This document shows positions 1-12,400 of a DNA stretch of 64,000 nt, in pieces. Made by a program: the position numbers and the translations under genes. This DNA is from Branchiostoma floridae (Eukaryota > Chordata > Leptocardii > Amphioxiformes > Branchiostomatidae): the NCBI RefSeq assembly GCF_000003815.2, contig NC_049988.1, forward strand, positions 11,788,521 to 11,852,520, read 5' to 3'. Position 1 is the first letter of the stretch. Every line of letters starts with the position of its first letter. The notes below the pieces were generated by a model. The model was given only the letters and a program-made list of their open reading frames with translations. It did not search any database and was not told where the DNA came from.

Positions 1-202
1 CATGATGCAAAGGTTGATGAACTGCGTACAAATTTCAGTAGGCCAGCCACGAAGGTGTGACATAAATGGACTTGGTTGAGTTATATAATTTTAAGATTAC
101 TACAATTCCCTGAGGTACGAGGGCTTTTTTTTCTCTATTATGGTACTTGCCATATATTGTCGTTAATGGGTGTTAGTTTTTTTTTTATTTTCTCGTACTC
201 AC

Positions 203-419
203 ATCTGAGAAGTCTCCCTTCACAATCTGTTCCTTCACGTTCTGTGTCATGTAGTAAGCCAGTGGGCTTCTCTCACCGTACGCTGTGAGCATGATCACCG
301 TCAGGAACAGGCCGAACGCGGTCACCTCCCACACGGCTGCGTTTCTCTACGCTCTTGGTTCTTTCTTCAACCAAAACTGTTTCATCCGGTGGCAGCGTGG
401 AGCGCTTCTCATCTGGTAA
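203..419 (-). CDS. Polycystin-like exon with apparent 1-nt frameshift
   Basis: The acceptor GATTTTAG at 420 opens in frame with the previous exon: [20 protein letters not shown] then TKSVEKR. The expected continuation ([32 protein letters not shown]) is present but in another frame, and the exon is 217 bp (3n+1). The switch lies at about 335-345. Either one extra base is an assembly error or polymorphism, or a weak internal acceptor (AGCGTAG, near 352) is used and drops about 22 residues in frame. The donor GTGAGT is at 197-202. The next exon is outside the window. Confidence 0.8.
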
Positions 420-3400
420 CTAAAATCATAACGAGTAAGAAGCTACACGTCAAAGCCAAAACAGCAAATATAGGCTAGGTCTGATTTGCGTAATTGATAA
501 GGAAATGGTATTATTCCATATTTGTGGTAAATGACAGGTTTTTTTTTTTACTTGTGGCATTTGGAACTGATAAATGCTAAGGTAAACATTGAACATTACT
601 GATGCAAATGAGGATCTTATTTGCATGAATTATGAGAAATGCAATGAATGCCTTCTTTCTCACCATAGATCGTGTACACCTGTTAATTGGGTGTGGAGAT
701 GATCAACTGTTATGTTTTGTTTTTCAAATGAGGACCTCATTTGCATAATTCATGACAAACATAACCATTGCACCTGTTGTAAGGGTCAAGGTCATTTGGC
801 GAAGGTATGGGGTCGTTGAACTCTAGTTGAACCTTTAAGCATTCTTTTTCAGAACCAAACACAGGTATTTATGTAGCTTCTTTCTATGATACAGCCTAGT
901 TTTAGCCATCGAATGAATTGCCAGAAATGTCACATGCTTACTCGTCAAGAGATATAAACATACCTATTATGGTTACAACATAAAAAAAGACTGTGAGCAG
1001 TGTGTTTCAGTATGCCAAATACACTATTAAAAGGACGTGTTTTACCACAAGTTTCAAATATGTAGAATATAGATATAGCTTTTAAACACCGTTCCTTGAT
1101 GTGTAGGCAAAATAATATGCACAAAGTACCAGGCCTATGACTGACCAACTAATGAAATAAAGTAGAATTATCGTAGATTACATTATTATTAATATTAATC
1201 TTCCGGTACCTTTGAGTTGGCATCATACTCAGCTGCACGACGGATTGCAAAATATCTCATCCAGGAGGTGGCGCTGATCGATAGTTTATTTTTTGTAGGT
1301 ACATCACCCTGTGGAAAAACTCTTTAAGTATCTCTCCAAATACAAAATTATAGGAATGCAGAATTCTAGAAATTAAAGCATTAGAACCGCGTAGGGTGTT
1401 AAAAATTCACAATAAAACCAAGGAAATGAAAAGGCGTATGTATCTCCATAGACATGAGAGTTAAAAAAGAATCGATGGCCAAGTTTTCCCATTATATTTA
1501 TATCAGTATTAATCAACGGCGAAACTTTGATACTATTCAAACAGTCTTCACCAGACTGACATGTAACTGAAAATAAATAGAATAGGCAAATGTTCGGTAC
1601 AGTAAGCCCATGATAGGTCGGTACAGTAAGCCCATTATAGAAGGTAGAAGTTGCCTTGCGAGTTAATCCTATCTAGACCAGGCTCTTGTGCTCACCTCCC
1701 TTCGTAAATTCAAAACGGCTCGTGGTACGATCACCTAATTTGCAGGGGATATTGTGATCGTAGCTTTGTACCTTTTCTGTGATTGTCATATTGTTATGAC
1801 GTAATGTGACGTAATTAGGACGTCATGATGCATTTTGTCTTAAACCGTCTAAAAGGGAATGTCCGTTATACTTGAAGATATTAACTGAAACGTTGACTAA
1901 TAAATGTATTTTAAAATTTTATTGATATCTAAGTCTGCCAAGTCTTCTGTTGCCAACGACGACAGCTCTGACACCAATATGACGTCAGAAAATTAAGTAA
2001 TATATCGGGCATATTGGAATGGAAATCTTTAATTCAATAGATCGTTTTCACAGAACGTTCGAATACCGTTCTATACGCGTGGGCGCCATGTTGGATGATA
2101 ACCTGGATGAATGGAACATGTATTAAACATGGCAGCACAACTAAACTTACCGGCCACGAGTACAGGAGTGCTATTTTCTTCTTATTGCCACTCATTAAGT
2201 GATCATGCCAAGGTCAGGTATGAGGAGAAGGTCTCTGCCATTGGGTTTGACCCGTACAGTTTGCACAAATCGGCGTTTGATAGCGATTTAGCTCTAGTGC
2301 CGTCGGTGGAGTACCCGGACATAGTGAATTATCTTGTCCTGACAACCTCTTGGGCCACTAACAACCAAATGAAGGCGTACAAGTCTATGGAGGCGTACAA
2401 CTTCTTTGTGTCGGGCTGGGTGGACACCCTGCAGATGAAAACAGTCAGCCCTGACAAGGTCCTTGTAGCAGCGCGGGTAAGTTCACGTGGGGATTCCCCC
2501 TGGGGATCCCCTTTGTTTGTTTTGAAACCTAGCACCTCCATATACTGTATTGATTTCACAATATTGTAGCGAACGTGTCGCGGGTTCAAGCGGTGGCCAA
2601 GTCCATGATATGCTATATCCTGAGTCAGTTTGATATGATTACACTATTATACAATCTCTTCATTTTCCAGGCGACCGTTTGGCAATCTCTTCGTTTCTTT
2701 TTTGTACAGGTGAAGCATTCACAAAGAAACACGGCAACACCATTGAAACCGTGGTTTCTCGCAGAAGAAAATGGAAACATTCTCCTCGCGCACTGTGATT
2801 GCATGGCGGGTGTGAGTGAAGCCTGCTCGCATATCGGTGCAATACTTTTTGCCGCGGAAGTTGGGGCAAGGCTAAGGAATTCAACATCCTGTACCGACGT
2901 CGAGTCTTATTGGTCAGCGCCAACATATGTCCGAAACATACCATATCTGCCTGCATCCGGGATGGACTTTCAGTCGGCAAAGAAAAAACACGCTTTGTTG
3001 ATGGAAAACAACGTCACCCCATCGGCCACACGCACAGTGCCAGAGGGTAACACGGAAGCTGGTACAAGCTGTGATGAACAGAAGGCATTTTTCCAGAAGC
3101 TTTCCGAATCAGGTTGTCGTCCAGGCATCCTTTCCCTTGTCGCTCCCTTCAATGAAAAGTATATTCCAAAGGACATTGCACTTCCTAAACCAATCCCTGA
3201 ACATTATAACCCAAGATATGCTGAACTAAGTTTTGATGAGCTATTAGAGAAGTGTTCCGAAGTAAATGAAAATCTCTCTCTGACACCAGGCCAAATCCAC
3301 GCAATTGAAGAGAGCACACGAGACCAGGCGAAATCAAATGTCTGGTACAGACAAAGAGCTGGTCGCATTACAGCGTCCAATCTAAAGGCTGCTTGCCACA

Positions 3401-6400
3401 GTAACCCAGATAAGCCATCTAAATCTGTGGTTATGGGTGTATGTTATCCGCAGACACAACGTTTTGTCAGCCCGTTTACAAATTGGGGGCAGTTGCATGA
3501 AAGTACAGCACTGAAAGTATATGAAGAGAGAATGATTGACAACCATGAAGGTTTCCAAACTTACGAAAGTGGCCTACATATCAACAATGACTGGCCTTAT
3601 CTAGGAGCAACACCTGATGGTTTGGTTGAATGTAAGTGTTGTGGGAAAGGGGTATGTGAAATGAAGTGTCCATTTACTGCCAAAGATCTCCTGCCAACTG
3701 ATTTAGCAAATACCAGAAACTTCTGCTTGAAGAAAACCAATGACATAGTTCACCTTGACCGCTCACATGCTTACTACTACCAAGTACAGGCACAGATGTT
3801 CATATGTGATGTAGAGTATTGTGATTTTGTGGTATGGACAAAGAAGGGGGTGTTCATTGAAAGAATCCTACCAAATGCAGAGTTTTGGGATAGTGCAACG
3901 TTGAAATCTAAGGAGTTCTTTGACAAGGCAATCCTCCCTGAAATTGTTGGCAAGTGGTTCTCCAAAACCGAATCATCAGGATGAAAAATAAACATTAAAT
4001 GTTCATAATGTTCACCAAGAAAGATAAACAACATCAACATATAGTGATATATAATGGTCTTTGTTAGTCTGGTCTCAGGAGACCATCTGTGCATATATAA
4101 AAGTGTACACATATTTCAGAACCAGACCTATTTCTGTATCTTCACTTCTAAGTAAGAAATTGCCTAGCAATATTGATACAATATATAATATAAGACTGTG
4201 TACATATATGTCAGAACCAGACCTGTTTGTATATATTTGCTATTATAATGCAAGTATTGAAGTGCATAGCAATATTGATACAATATATGAAACAGTGTAC
4301 ATATATTTAAAAAAACAGGCCTATTTCTATACTCTTAATACTATAATGTATTATAATGCCCAGCAATATTGATGCAATACAGTATGTAATATGATATACA
4401 ATAGTGTAAATATATTTCACACCAAGGCCTGTTTGTATATCTTCACTACTCCATGTAAGTATCGTAGAGCATAAGCTACATTGATACAATACATAACATT
4501 GTTGTATATGTTACCTATGTTGTGAGAATTGTTGTAGCAATGTTTGGCAATATTGATACATATGTATTCATAACCTGGCCTGTTTGTATATCTTCACTAC
4601 TATAATATAAGTATTGTAGAGCATGAGCTATATTGATACAATACATAACATTGTTTGTATATATTACATATGTTAAGTGAGAATTGTTAAAGCAATGTTT
4701 GGCAATATTGATACATATGTATTCATAACCTGGCCTGTTTTTATATCTTCACTACTATATTTTTATATAAATATTGTAGAGTTTAAGCTATGTTGATACA
4801 ATACATAACATTGCATATGTTACATATGTTAAGTGAGAATTGTTAAAACAATGTTTGGCAATATTGATACATACAATGATACATATTCATAACCTGGCCT
4901 GTTTGTATATCTTTACTACTAAGTAAGCATTGTGATACAAAGCAATGTTAATACAATACATGGTATTTAACAATATAGTTATATCATTATAGAACTGTGC
5001 ACATATATGTCTATTAGGAAGGTACAACAGAATCTGACAAGTTTGTGAGTGCACAGCACACTCTGGTAATCTTATCTATGGGTGCCAGAGCATCACCAGG
5101 TTTAGATTTTACTAAGGGGATGGGTAACGTACTCTGCAAAACTGAATATTTCCTTCTAACTAGACCAATAACACGCTCTACATGTATTCTTACATTAGCT
5201 ATCTTACGGGTAGTTTCTACTTCTGATGCTGACAGTTGTTTTTTGCCTTTGGTAAATGCTGGTATATGCAGTTTTGCCCCTTGAAAAGCTACACTATCTG
5301 CTATAGTAAACCCCCTATCTGCTAAAACAATATCCCCTGGTTCTAACTTTCTTAAAATCCCACAGTTTTCAGTTAAATACTTATCGCTAACCCTTCCCCC
5401 CCAGGCCTTAGATATAAAAGATATACAACCTTGTGGTGAAATGCCAATTAGAAATTTTACAGTATTGTGGTGTTTGTAAGTGGACCAGGTCATTGCACGT
5501 GCTATCAGACTGGAAGGGCGTTCAATGAAAACTTCAAAACAATCAATTNNNNNNNNNNNNNNNNNNNNNNNNNNNNNNNNNNNNNNNNNNNNNNNNNNNN
5601 NNNNNNNNNNNNNNNNNNNNNNNNNNNNNNNNNNNNNNNNNNNNNNNNAAAATTTTGTTTAAAAACTGTGGGCATGGTTTTCCTAAGTACATCACGTTGT
5701 GGCCAAAGAATAAGAAAACTGAGACGGTTATTCATAACAGAAATCCATTTGTCAAAAATTCTACATGTTGTGGACAAAGAAATACCAAAACGGTAAGACA
5801 GATCTTGAAGAGAAAGAGCAAGTCTGAGCCTCATCAAAACTAAAATGAACTGCTGAAAAGGAGAGATTACATTGCGAGACGTACACTTAACATGAGACAC
5901 AACAAGCTGGAATACATTCATCAATATGAGAAAATTTGGCAAACCAGTGAAAAATCTAACTTTATCATCCCCCCCATTACTAAAACTACCCTCATGTAAC
6001 TGATGTGCTAGGAGCTGTGTCTTGAGTTGGTCTTGTTGTTCAGAAAGATAGTTGACGGTAAACTTCATCCTGTCAATCTCCTCCCCCGTCATGTCGGTCT
6101 GGCATCCTACATCACACTTAGTTGGTTCATCCGGTGACACAGGTGGGCAAGGTGGATCAATGACGTTTGCTGAGAATGAAACAAACCCATACGTCACATC
6201 ACATGTTATGTTTACATGTTGGGTGTTATAAAAGGATTACAGCTCCAACTTGCATTAAATGATAACTAAAAAAAACAGAACAGAACACAGTGGACTACTA
6301 CTAAAAAAACATATGAAGTTCAAATGTCACGGACATACTTGAATGATCTTCTTCCTCAATTTTTCTTCGCTTTATGCTGTTTCTTGCTGACAACCTATCA

Positions 6401-9400
6401 TTGCGGGCCAGTCCAATGCTGATGTCCAAGGCCCTGACTTTGTTGTGCCCAAGATGTTGTGTAGGCACCCAATCTGGGTCAGTACATGCATACAGGTCAG
6501 CAGGTTTCCCTGTAGGAGTGAAATGAAATAAGACATTTTTCACTATTTGATAAGATTTTTCTGTCAATAATAATTTTTCTTTGCATTATTGACAGGTTAT
6601 TTTCCCAAAATAATCTTGTGAATAACAATTAACACCTAATTATCCTGTGAACCCTAACACATATAATAGCAAAATGACTTAACCCTAGCGTTATTCTGTA
6701 AAAAAAATGGTACAAAATGTAGACTTATTTCTGACTAAGAATGGTTTCAAATCGAAACAATATGAATTGGTAATTCATAAAAAAAAAAAATTGACAGAGA
6801 CGGGTTCGAACCCACCACTCAAGTATCTCTGGTCTTTCTAACAACGGCTCTACCGACTGAGCTATGGGTGCGTATGATTCCAGAGGCTATTTCTTTATCA
6901 AAAAACTAAAACTTAGTAAAAACAACTTTGTTTGGTTTATCCAAGCACGGTACGAATTTGTATCTAACGTTGTCTGGGTGAATACATAAAAAACGAGAGC
7001 AACAGGAACTTGCAAATTATAATTTGTGGGCACGGAAAAGGCTCGGAGAACGGGCAAGATGGCAGGCGGGCATAAACAACACCGGTACCGCCGAGCCGGG
7101 CGAACAAGCCCGTAAGCGTAACAAAGATGAATGAACCGCACAACAAGGCGGGAACTTTTTCAGCAGAACTCTTACACTGAAGTTCTCTCCTACGACTTAC
7201 TTGAGACGAAATGTTTGCTACATACTCGTGAGTATGAGCACTTTTGCTCGTTTAGGTCCGCTCTGTTAATGTTCGCAAGCCATTGAGTCCGCCTTTCCTC
7301 CGACAGCACTCTCGTTTTCTCCCCTTGATTTTCAATTATTTTGGGAATTCTGAAAAAGCTGTATTCCTTGTCTCGTTGGGAATTGTTACCACAGCCATAT
7401 ACAGCACATAAGACTGGCATTGTACTTGTTAGCGTGTAAATAAAAGAGAAATGATATACCTTCCACCCGGAGCGAGCGCACAGCTGAAGCGGCAGATCGA
7501 ATGTCACAACATATCATCCAACATGGCCGCCGTTCGGGTCGAACGCGATAGTGACGTCATTGTGAAAACGATCTATAAAATATTTTTATGCATATAATCC
7601 CGAAACCCAATTGAAGTATAGTAAAAACGTTCCTATGAATGTGTTTTGTAAAAAAATAAAGATGTTGATGGCATTTCAGTGAAATTAACCTGATTCTAAT
7701 GTCCTGACATTGTCCGCCGTCTTGGATTTGCCCAATGATGGCATCAAATTAGCATACACTATGAGGATTTAGTCATAGCTGTAACATAGGATAACGTAGG
7801 ATGTTAATGATATAAGAAACACGTGTGGTATGACGATAAAACCTTGAAATCTCATTATTTGAGCAGAAATTAGTAAATTTGCCTGTCAGCAACCCGTTGC
7901 CATGGCAACACAAATATCTCAAACTGACAAATTTATGGTAGAATTATTGCCAACAATATTCTAGGAAAAGTTTCGTGGTCCTAGCACACGTCGTTTCGCA
8001 GTTATATAACGTCAAAGTTGGCACAGGCATCTCTGCTCCCCCCCCCCTCCCGTCTAGATAAGGTTAAATGATCTCTATATTTGGTCAATTTCTCAATCAA
8101 CAGGCTGCCCCGTGTTTCAGTTTCAAGGTTAACGCGTGTAAACCTCAGCACTGTAAAAGAGCCCATCACAGTTATCAAGAAGCAGGAGTAACTCAAGAGC
8201 CAAGAGCGAAAGCCGCAGCAAAGGCGCATGAAAACTATTTTGAAACAGTATCCGAATGAAGCTCATCTGTGTTTGTAGATTACATATTGAAAAATGTTTC
8301 AACTTTGTTCCAACACTAAAAGAAACTCACCTTAAATTTTCGGCTGAACACTCCGACCTTCTTCAGATGAAATGACTCAGGTTTCGCCTCCCCGCCATTT
8401 ATGATTCGCTGCTAACTGATGTCATTCGACGACTTTCGTATTAGTGCAGCGAGTCATTTCATCTGAAGAAGGTCGGAGTGTTCGGCCGAAAATTTATGGT
8501 GAGTTTCTTTTAGTTTTGGAACAAAGTTTAAACATTTTTCAAGATTTTGAAACAGGTTGCTACCTCGTTGGATATTAGATAGTCTTCGTCGTCTGCTGCT
8601 GTTCTCGGGGGCGGATCCTCATCCTCAACAGGTTTCTGTGTATATGTTTAAAGAATACAGTTTAAAATGCACATGGCATGGTGGAAAGTCTTGCATGGTT
8701 TTTTACCAATTGTGTAACCGATGTTTGTGATCATGTGATTACGACGCAATCACTGCCCACTATACTTGATGGGTAACCCTGGCAGGTTTGTAGCAACATA
8801 CAATATTTAGAATCACCTCGTAGAACACAACGCCGGATTCTTACTCAGGGGCGTTCAGTTTACACACGGGGCCATGAAGTGACTTGGAACGCCCAGCTAT
8901 GCCGGCGGTGTTACGGAAGCAGTGATGACTCCCTTTTAATAATGACCAACGTGCGCAACAAGGTGCACCAAACTGTACTTCATGTCGGTTCCGAAAACGT
9001 TTCTGTAAAACGTTTGTGTAAACCCAGCCATAGTTTTTCTGCTAAATGTGCATATGTATTCGCAATTAAAATCACGTACTAATATCGTACACGTGCAAAG
9101 TCATAGTCTGACTCTAAGACGTTAACGTTGCATCTACCAACGTGGCGGCTTTTACTGTACATGCCTCTGTTCTTCAATTTACATGCATTTCTTTACAGGA
9201 CAAATCTCTTTGTATATGCATACACATAATGAGGGATACTACCGTTGAGGAGGTTCATCAGTGTTCAACAGTGATTTCAAAAGACATAGAGACATACTTC
9301 AAGGTTTTCCATGTCTTGCAGCATATCTCCCTGAACAAGATGGGCTACAAGACATCGAAAACTTTGACGTATTCCTCTATGCCTCAAACACTGTTCTTTT

Positions 9401-12400
9401 TTAAGAATATTGTAGTAACTGAGAGATATAATACATTTGAAGAACTTCACCTTGGTGAGTAATGAAAAGATTATCGCCACCAGTAGCAGCTTGACAGGTT
9501 GTACTAGAAACAGGTCAGTGACGAATGACGTCACGAACGTGCAGACCCAGGCCTCCGCTTTCGCTTTGCCGACACTCAAGGTGTACAGAACTGTGAAGAA
9601 GGCCGCCACGAAACTCGCAGACCACACAAGCAGCCATCCTGAGCGTGTAAATCATTGAGTACTTACACATTTTAACAGTATTATAAATGATGTCAGTTTT
9701 TATTGTGTCATAAGATAATGTCAGTTTAGTAGAGTTTACATACGTCTGTTTTTTCAAAAGTTATTTTCTTGCCATTTTTGCTGTAGGTATTTTGATATTT
9801 TAAGTGTATTTGGCCCGTGCAGCTCACTCAATTGCAAGATAATGAAGATAATTTCAATATCTCAAAAAGATAACTTAAAGATAAGTCGTTTTTGTGAGCC
9901 ATTCAAAACGTATGTTACTACTTTGGCACGACAATTCACCAATTTGAGAAGACGTTAAGGGACCAAAGTACAAGGTACAATGTACAACACAACACAAGAT
10001 AGATTTTTCAAGGCTTTTACATCAGCTACTTCAAGAACACATGGAAAGCAGCTAAGCTTTTTCCCTGCTCATGCCAAAATACATCAATTTACCCCAGCGA
10101 TACACTGGAACCAGTCTTATATTTAAAAAAAATTAGGGAAGTAATTTTTCATAACTCACCTATAAGCACAAACCACCAGGGTAGCGACGGTTTTTGTCCA
10201 CGGCCAACGTCATCTTCATATTGGTCATTTTTCTTATGACAGTCTTTAATATCAATATTTAACGAAGACTGCAGAACTCTGAGTTTGTGGTCTTTTTCAT
10301 TGTCATATGTTACTGGCCGATCTCTTGAATACCAATATGACGGTGTGTCAGGATTGTTAGAGATGAAGTTTTGTTTATGTCTAGGTCTTCGGTGTAATAA
10401 TTTCAAAACACGTCTGCCTAGCTCCGAGTTTGACTTTTTATCGTCACTCTTTTTTGTCTTTAGTGTCCCCGAGTTGCGGAAGAGAAAGACGATGATGAGG
10501 TTGACTGGTAGGATGATGACCGCACTCTGTATGCCGATCATCAGCTGAGAGAGGAGAATATGAGGTATTGAGTTTTTAGCAAACGTCACAAACAACATAT
10601 ATGATTACAGCAAACTGTTGTGCTCATGAGAATGGGCTTTCTGACACATTTGCCCTGACGTCACAATGTCCGGGAATATTCACATGTCAGACGTTTGCAA
10701 CGATATAGGCTAGGTCTGTGGTTGCGTTTTTCTTATTACCTGTGGTAGTGAAATCGGAGAGTCAATCTCCACGCCAGCTATCCTGAGAGGCTCGGGGGGT
10801 TCGAAATCGTCTCCACGGCCGAAGAACATGATGTTGGTGAGCATGGTGCTGTAGAGCAGCGTCAGGCAGCAGGACAGGCGCTGGACACGAGTGAACGGGC
10901 TCCGGGCAGGGCGGCCAGCAACGGAGAACCAAAGGTGGCCATCATTCACGTCCCTGTTGGAATCATGCACATGAGAATTGGTAATTTTCCCGGCTCACAT
11001 ACTATTGACGGAAGTGTATACTACTCATGGGGCTACTACTTATAACAATATTGCGCTTAGTTTTGTAAGAAACGCAATATGACAAAAGTTAATGAAAAGT
11101 ATCAAAATAACCTTTTAGCTAAAAAACAGTTTGAGAGTCGAAACTTATGCTACTTCTTATACCAAACGCAACAGCTACTTACATCTGAAAACGAAGTCAT
11201 TGAAAGTGCTTTACCAAGAATGATAGAAACCATGTGAATCTGGTAATGGTTGTTCCGGGTGATAGACGATGTATTTATGCATTATTTTACCTTATTGGGA
11301 AATACATTTATTACCAATTTGTGCAGCAAGCCGTCTATACCTAGCTGCCGGAATTATCAAATTTATAACGATATCATTTCGAAGGTGATACGTATAGAAA
11401 TTCTTGCTCTAACATAAATCCTACACAAGTCTGGTGATCGTTGACTCAGGCATCAAAAGCCTTAAAGCAACCATTGCTAGGCATATATTGCCATTTGTAA
11501 AGCATCCTGTGGCACAAAATGTCCGGATCATATGGACATTTGGCTACAGTAGCCTTCAGCTAAAACCTTCCTTGCAATGGTAATGAGATACTTCTATAGA
11601 TTCTATCATAGTAATATAAAGCCATTCACCTTGTACTTTTTGCGAGGAATAAGTTGCGGAATTTAGTCATTTCCTCCTCCCCGGCTGTAGGAATGAGACG
11701 CTCTATCCTTCCGTCATCTTCGTCAACAGCGAGCCACCTTCATGCAGCAGTAACGTAAAGAATAGCAATTAACTTTTCTTTAACTAAGACGTGTTCTTTT
11801 GTTATGAACATTTTTCACATCGTCGACAACTTGTTTAAATTGCCCAAGCATGAGGGTTTTATATCCCTTGTAAGTTTCTAATACCATGTGAGAAAGAGTG
11901 TTAATAACAACAATTGCTATTGACGCATATGCAATAAACTATTATGTACGATGTTGTTTGAGATATCATTAGCACTATAGTTTGGTACGTAAGTACTATA
12001 TTTGCCACGTAAGAACTATAATATAGCTATAGCTTTCGAAAACACCAATGTCCAAAAAATATATTAAAACTACGTACCAGAACACACATCATTGTAGCTA
12101 ACATTGATATCTGTGATTATATACTCCCATGCTAAATGTCCTAATCCTTTGTTAAGCTATACAGCATCTGTTCCCGACATTGTTAATAATCATAATTCAA
12201 CTTAACTTCAAAAACATACATTACCTGTTACTTAGGAAATAGGTCGTGACGTTTGTTCCTCTATTAGTTACAACGATCTGACTTAGGTACCTGAAACAAA
12301 GACAATTCAATCAAGACATTATAAAGAAAACGTATGAAGAAAATTCTATACTACAGTCATTCATGTGCGTATTGCATTCCTAGCCTGTATGAACCGATTG

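Larger units (their letters stand above)
2040..7573. mobile_element. Complete ISL2EU-type (IS4EU-class) DNA transposon
   Basis: The 5.5 kb element sits in an intron of the polycystin-like gene. It is bounded by TA at 2038-2039 and 7574-7575, a target-site duplication. Its termini match as inverted repeats: the outer 13 bp (gatcgttttcaca) are identical, the middle is imperfect, and an inner block gccatgttggatgata is identical, giving a TIR of about 62 bp. It carries two convergent genes, a SWIM/YqaJ nuclease gene (plus) and a THAP/DDE transposase gene (minus), separated by a minisatellite. Family knowledge: two-gene elements pairing a THAP-DDE transposase with a YqaJ-domain protein and TA duplication are known as ISL2EU. 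The assignment rests on gene content and TSD, not a database match. Confidence 0.88.

Noticed and set aside
2097-2135. Upstream ORF in the transposon TIR (12 codons)
   Set aside because: It follows from the conserved TIR sequence atgttggatgata. There is no evidence that it is translated.
6793-6871. Functional tRNA gene
   Set aside because: A and B boxes are good but the acceptor and anticodon stems do not pair, so it is listed as a tRNA-derived repeat.
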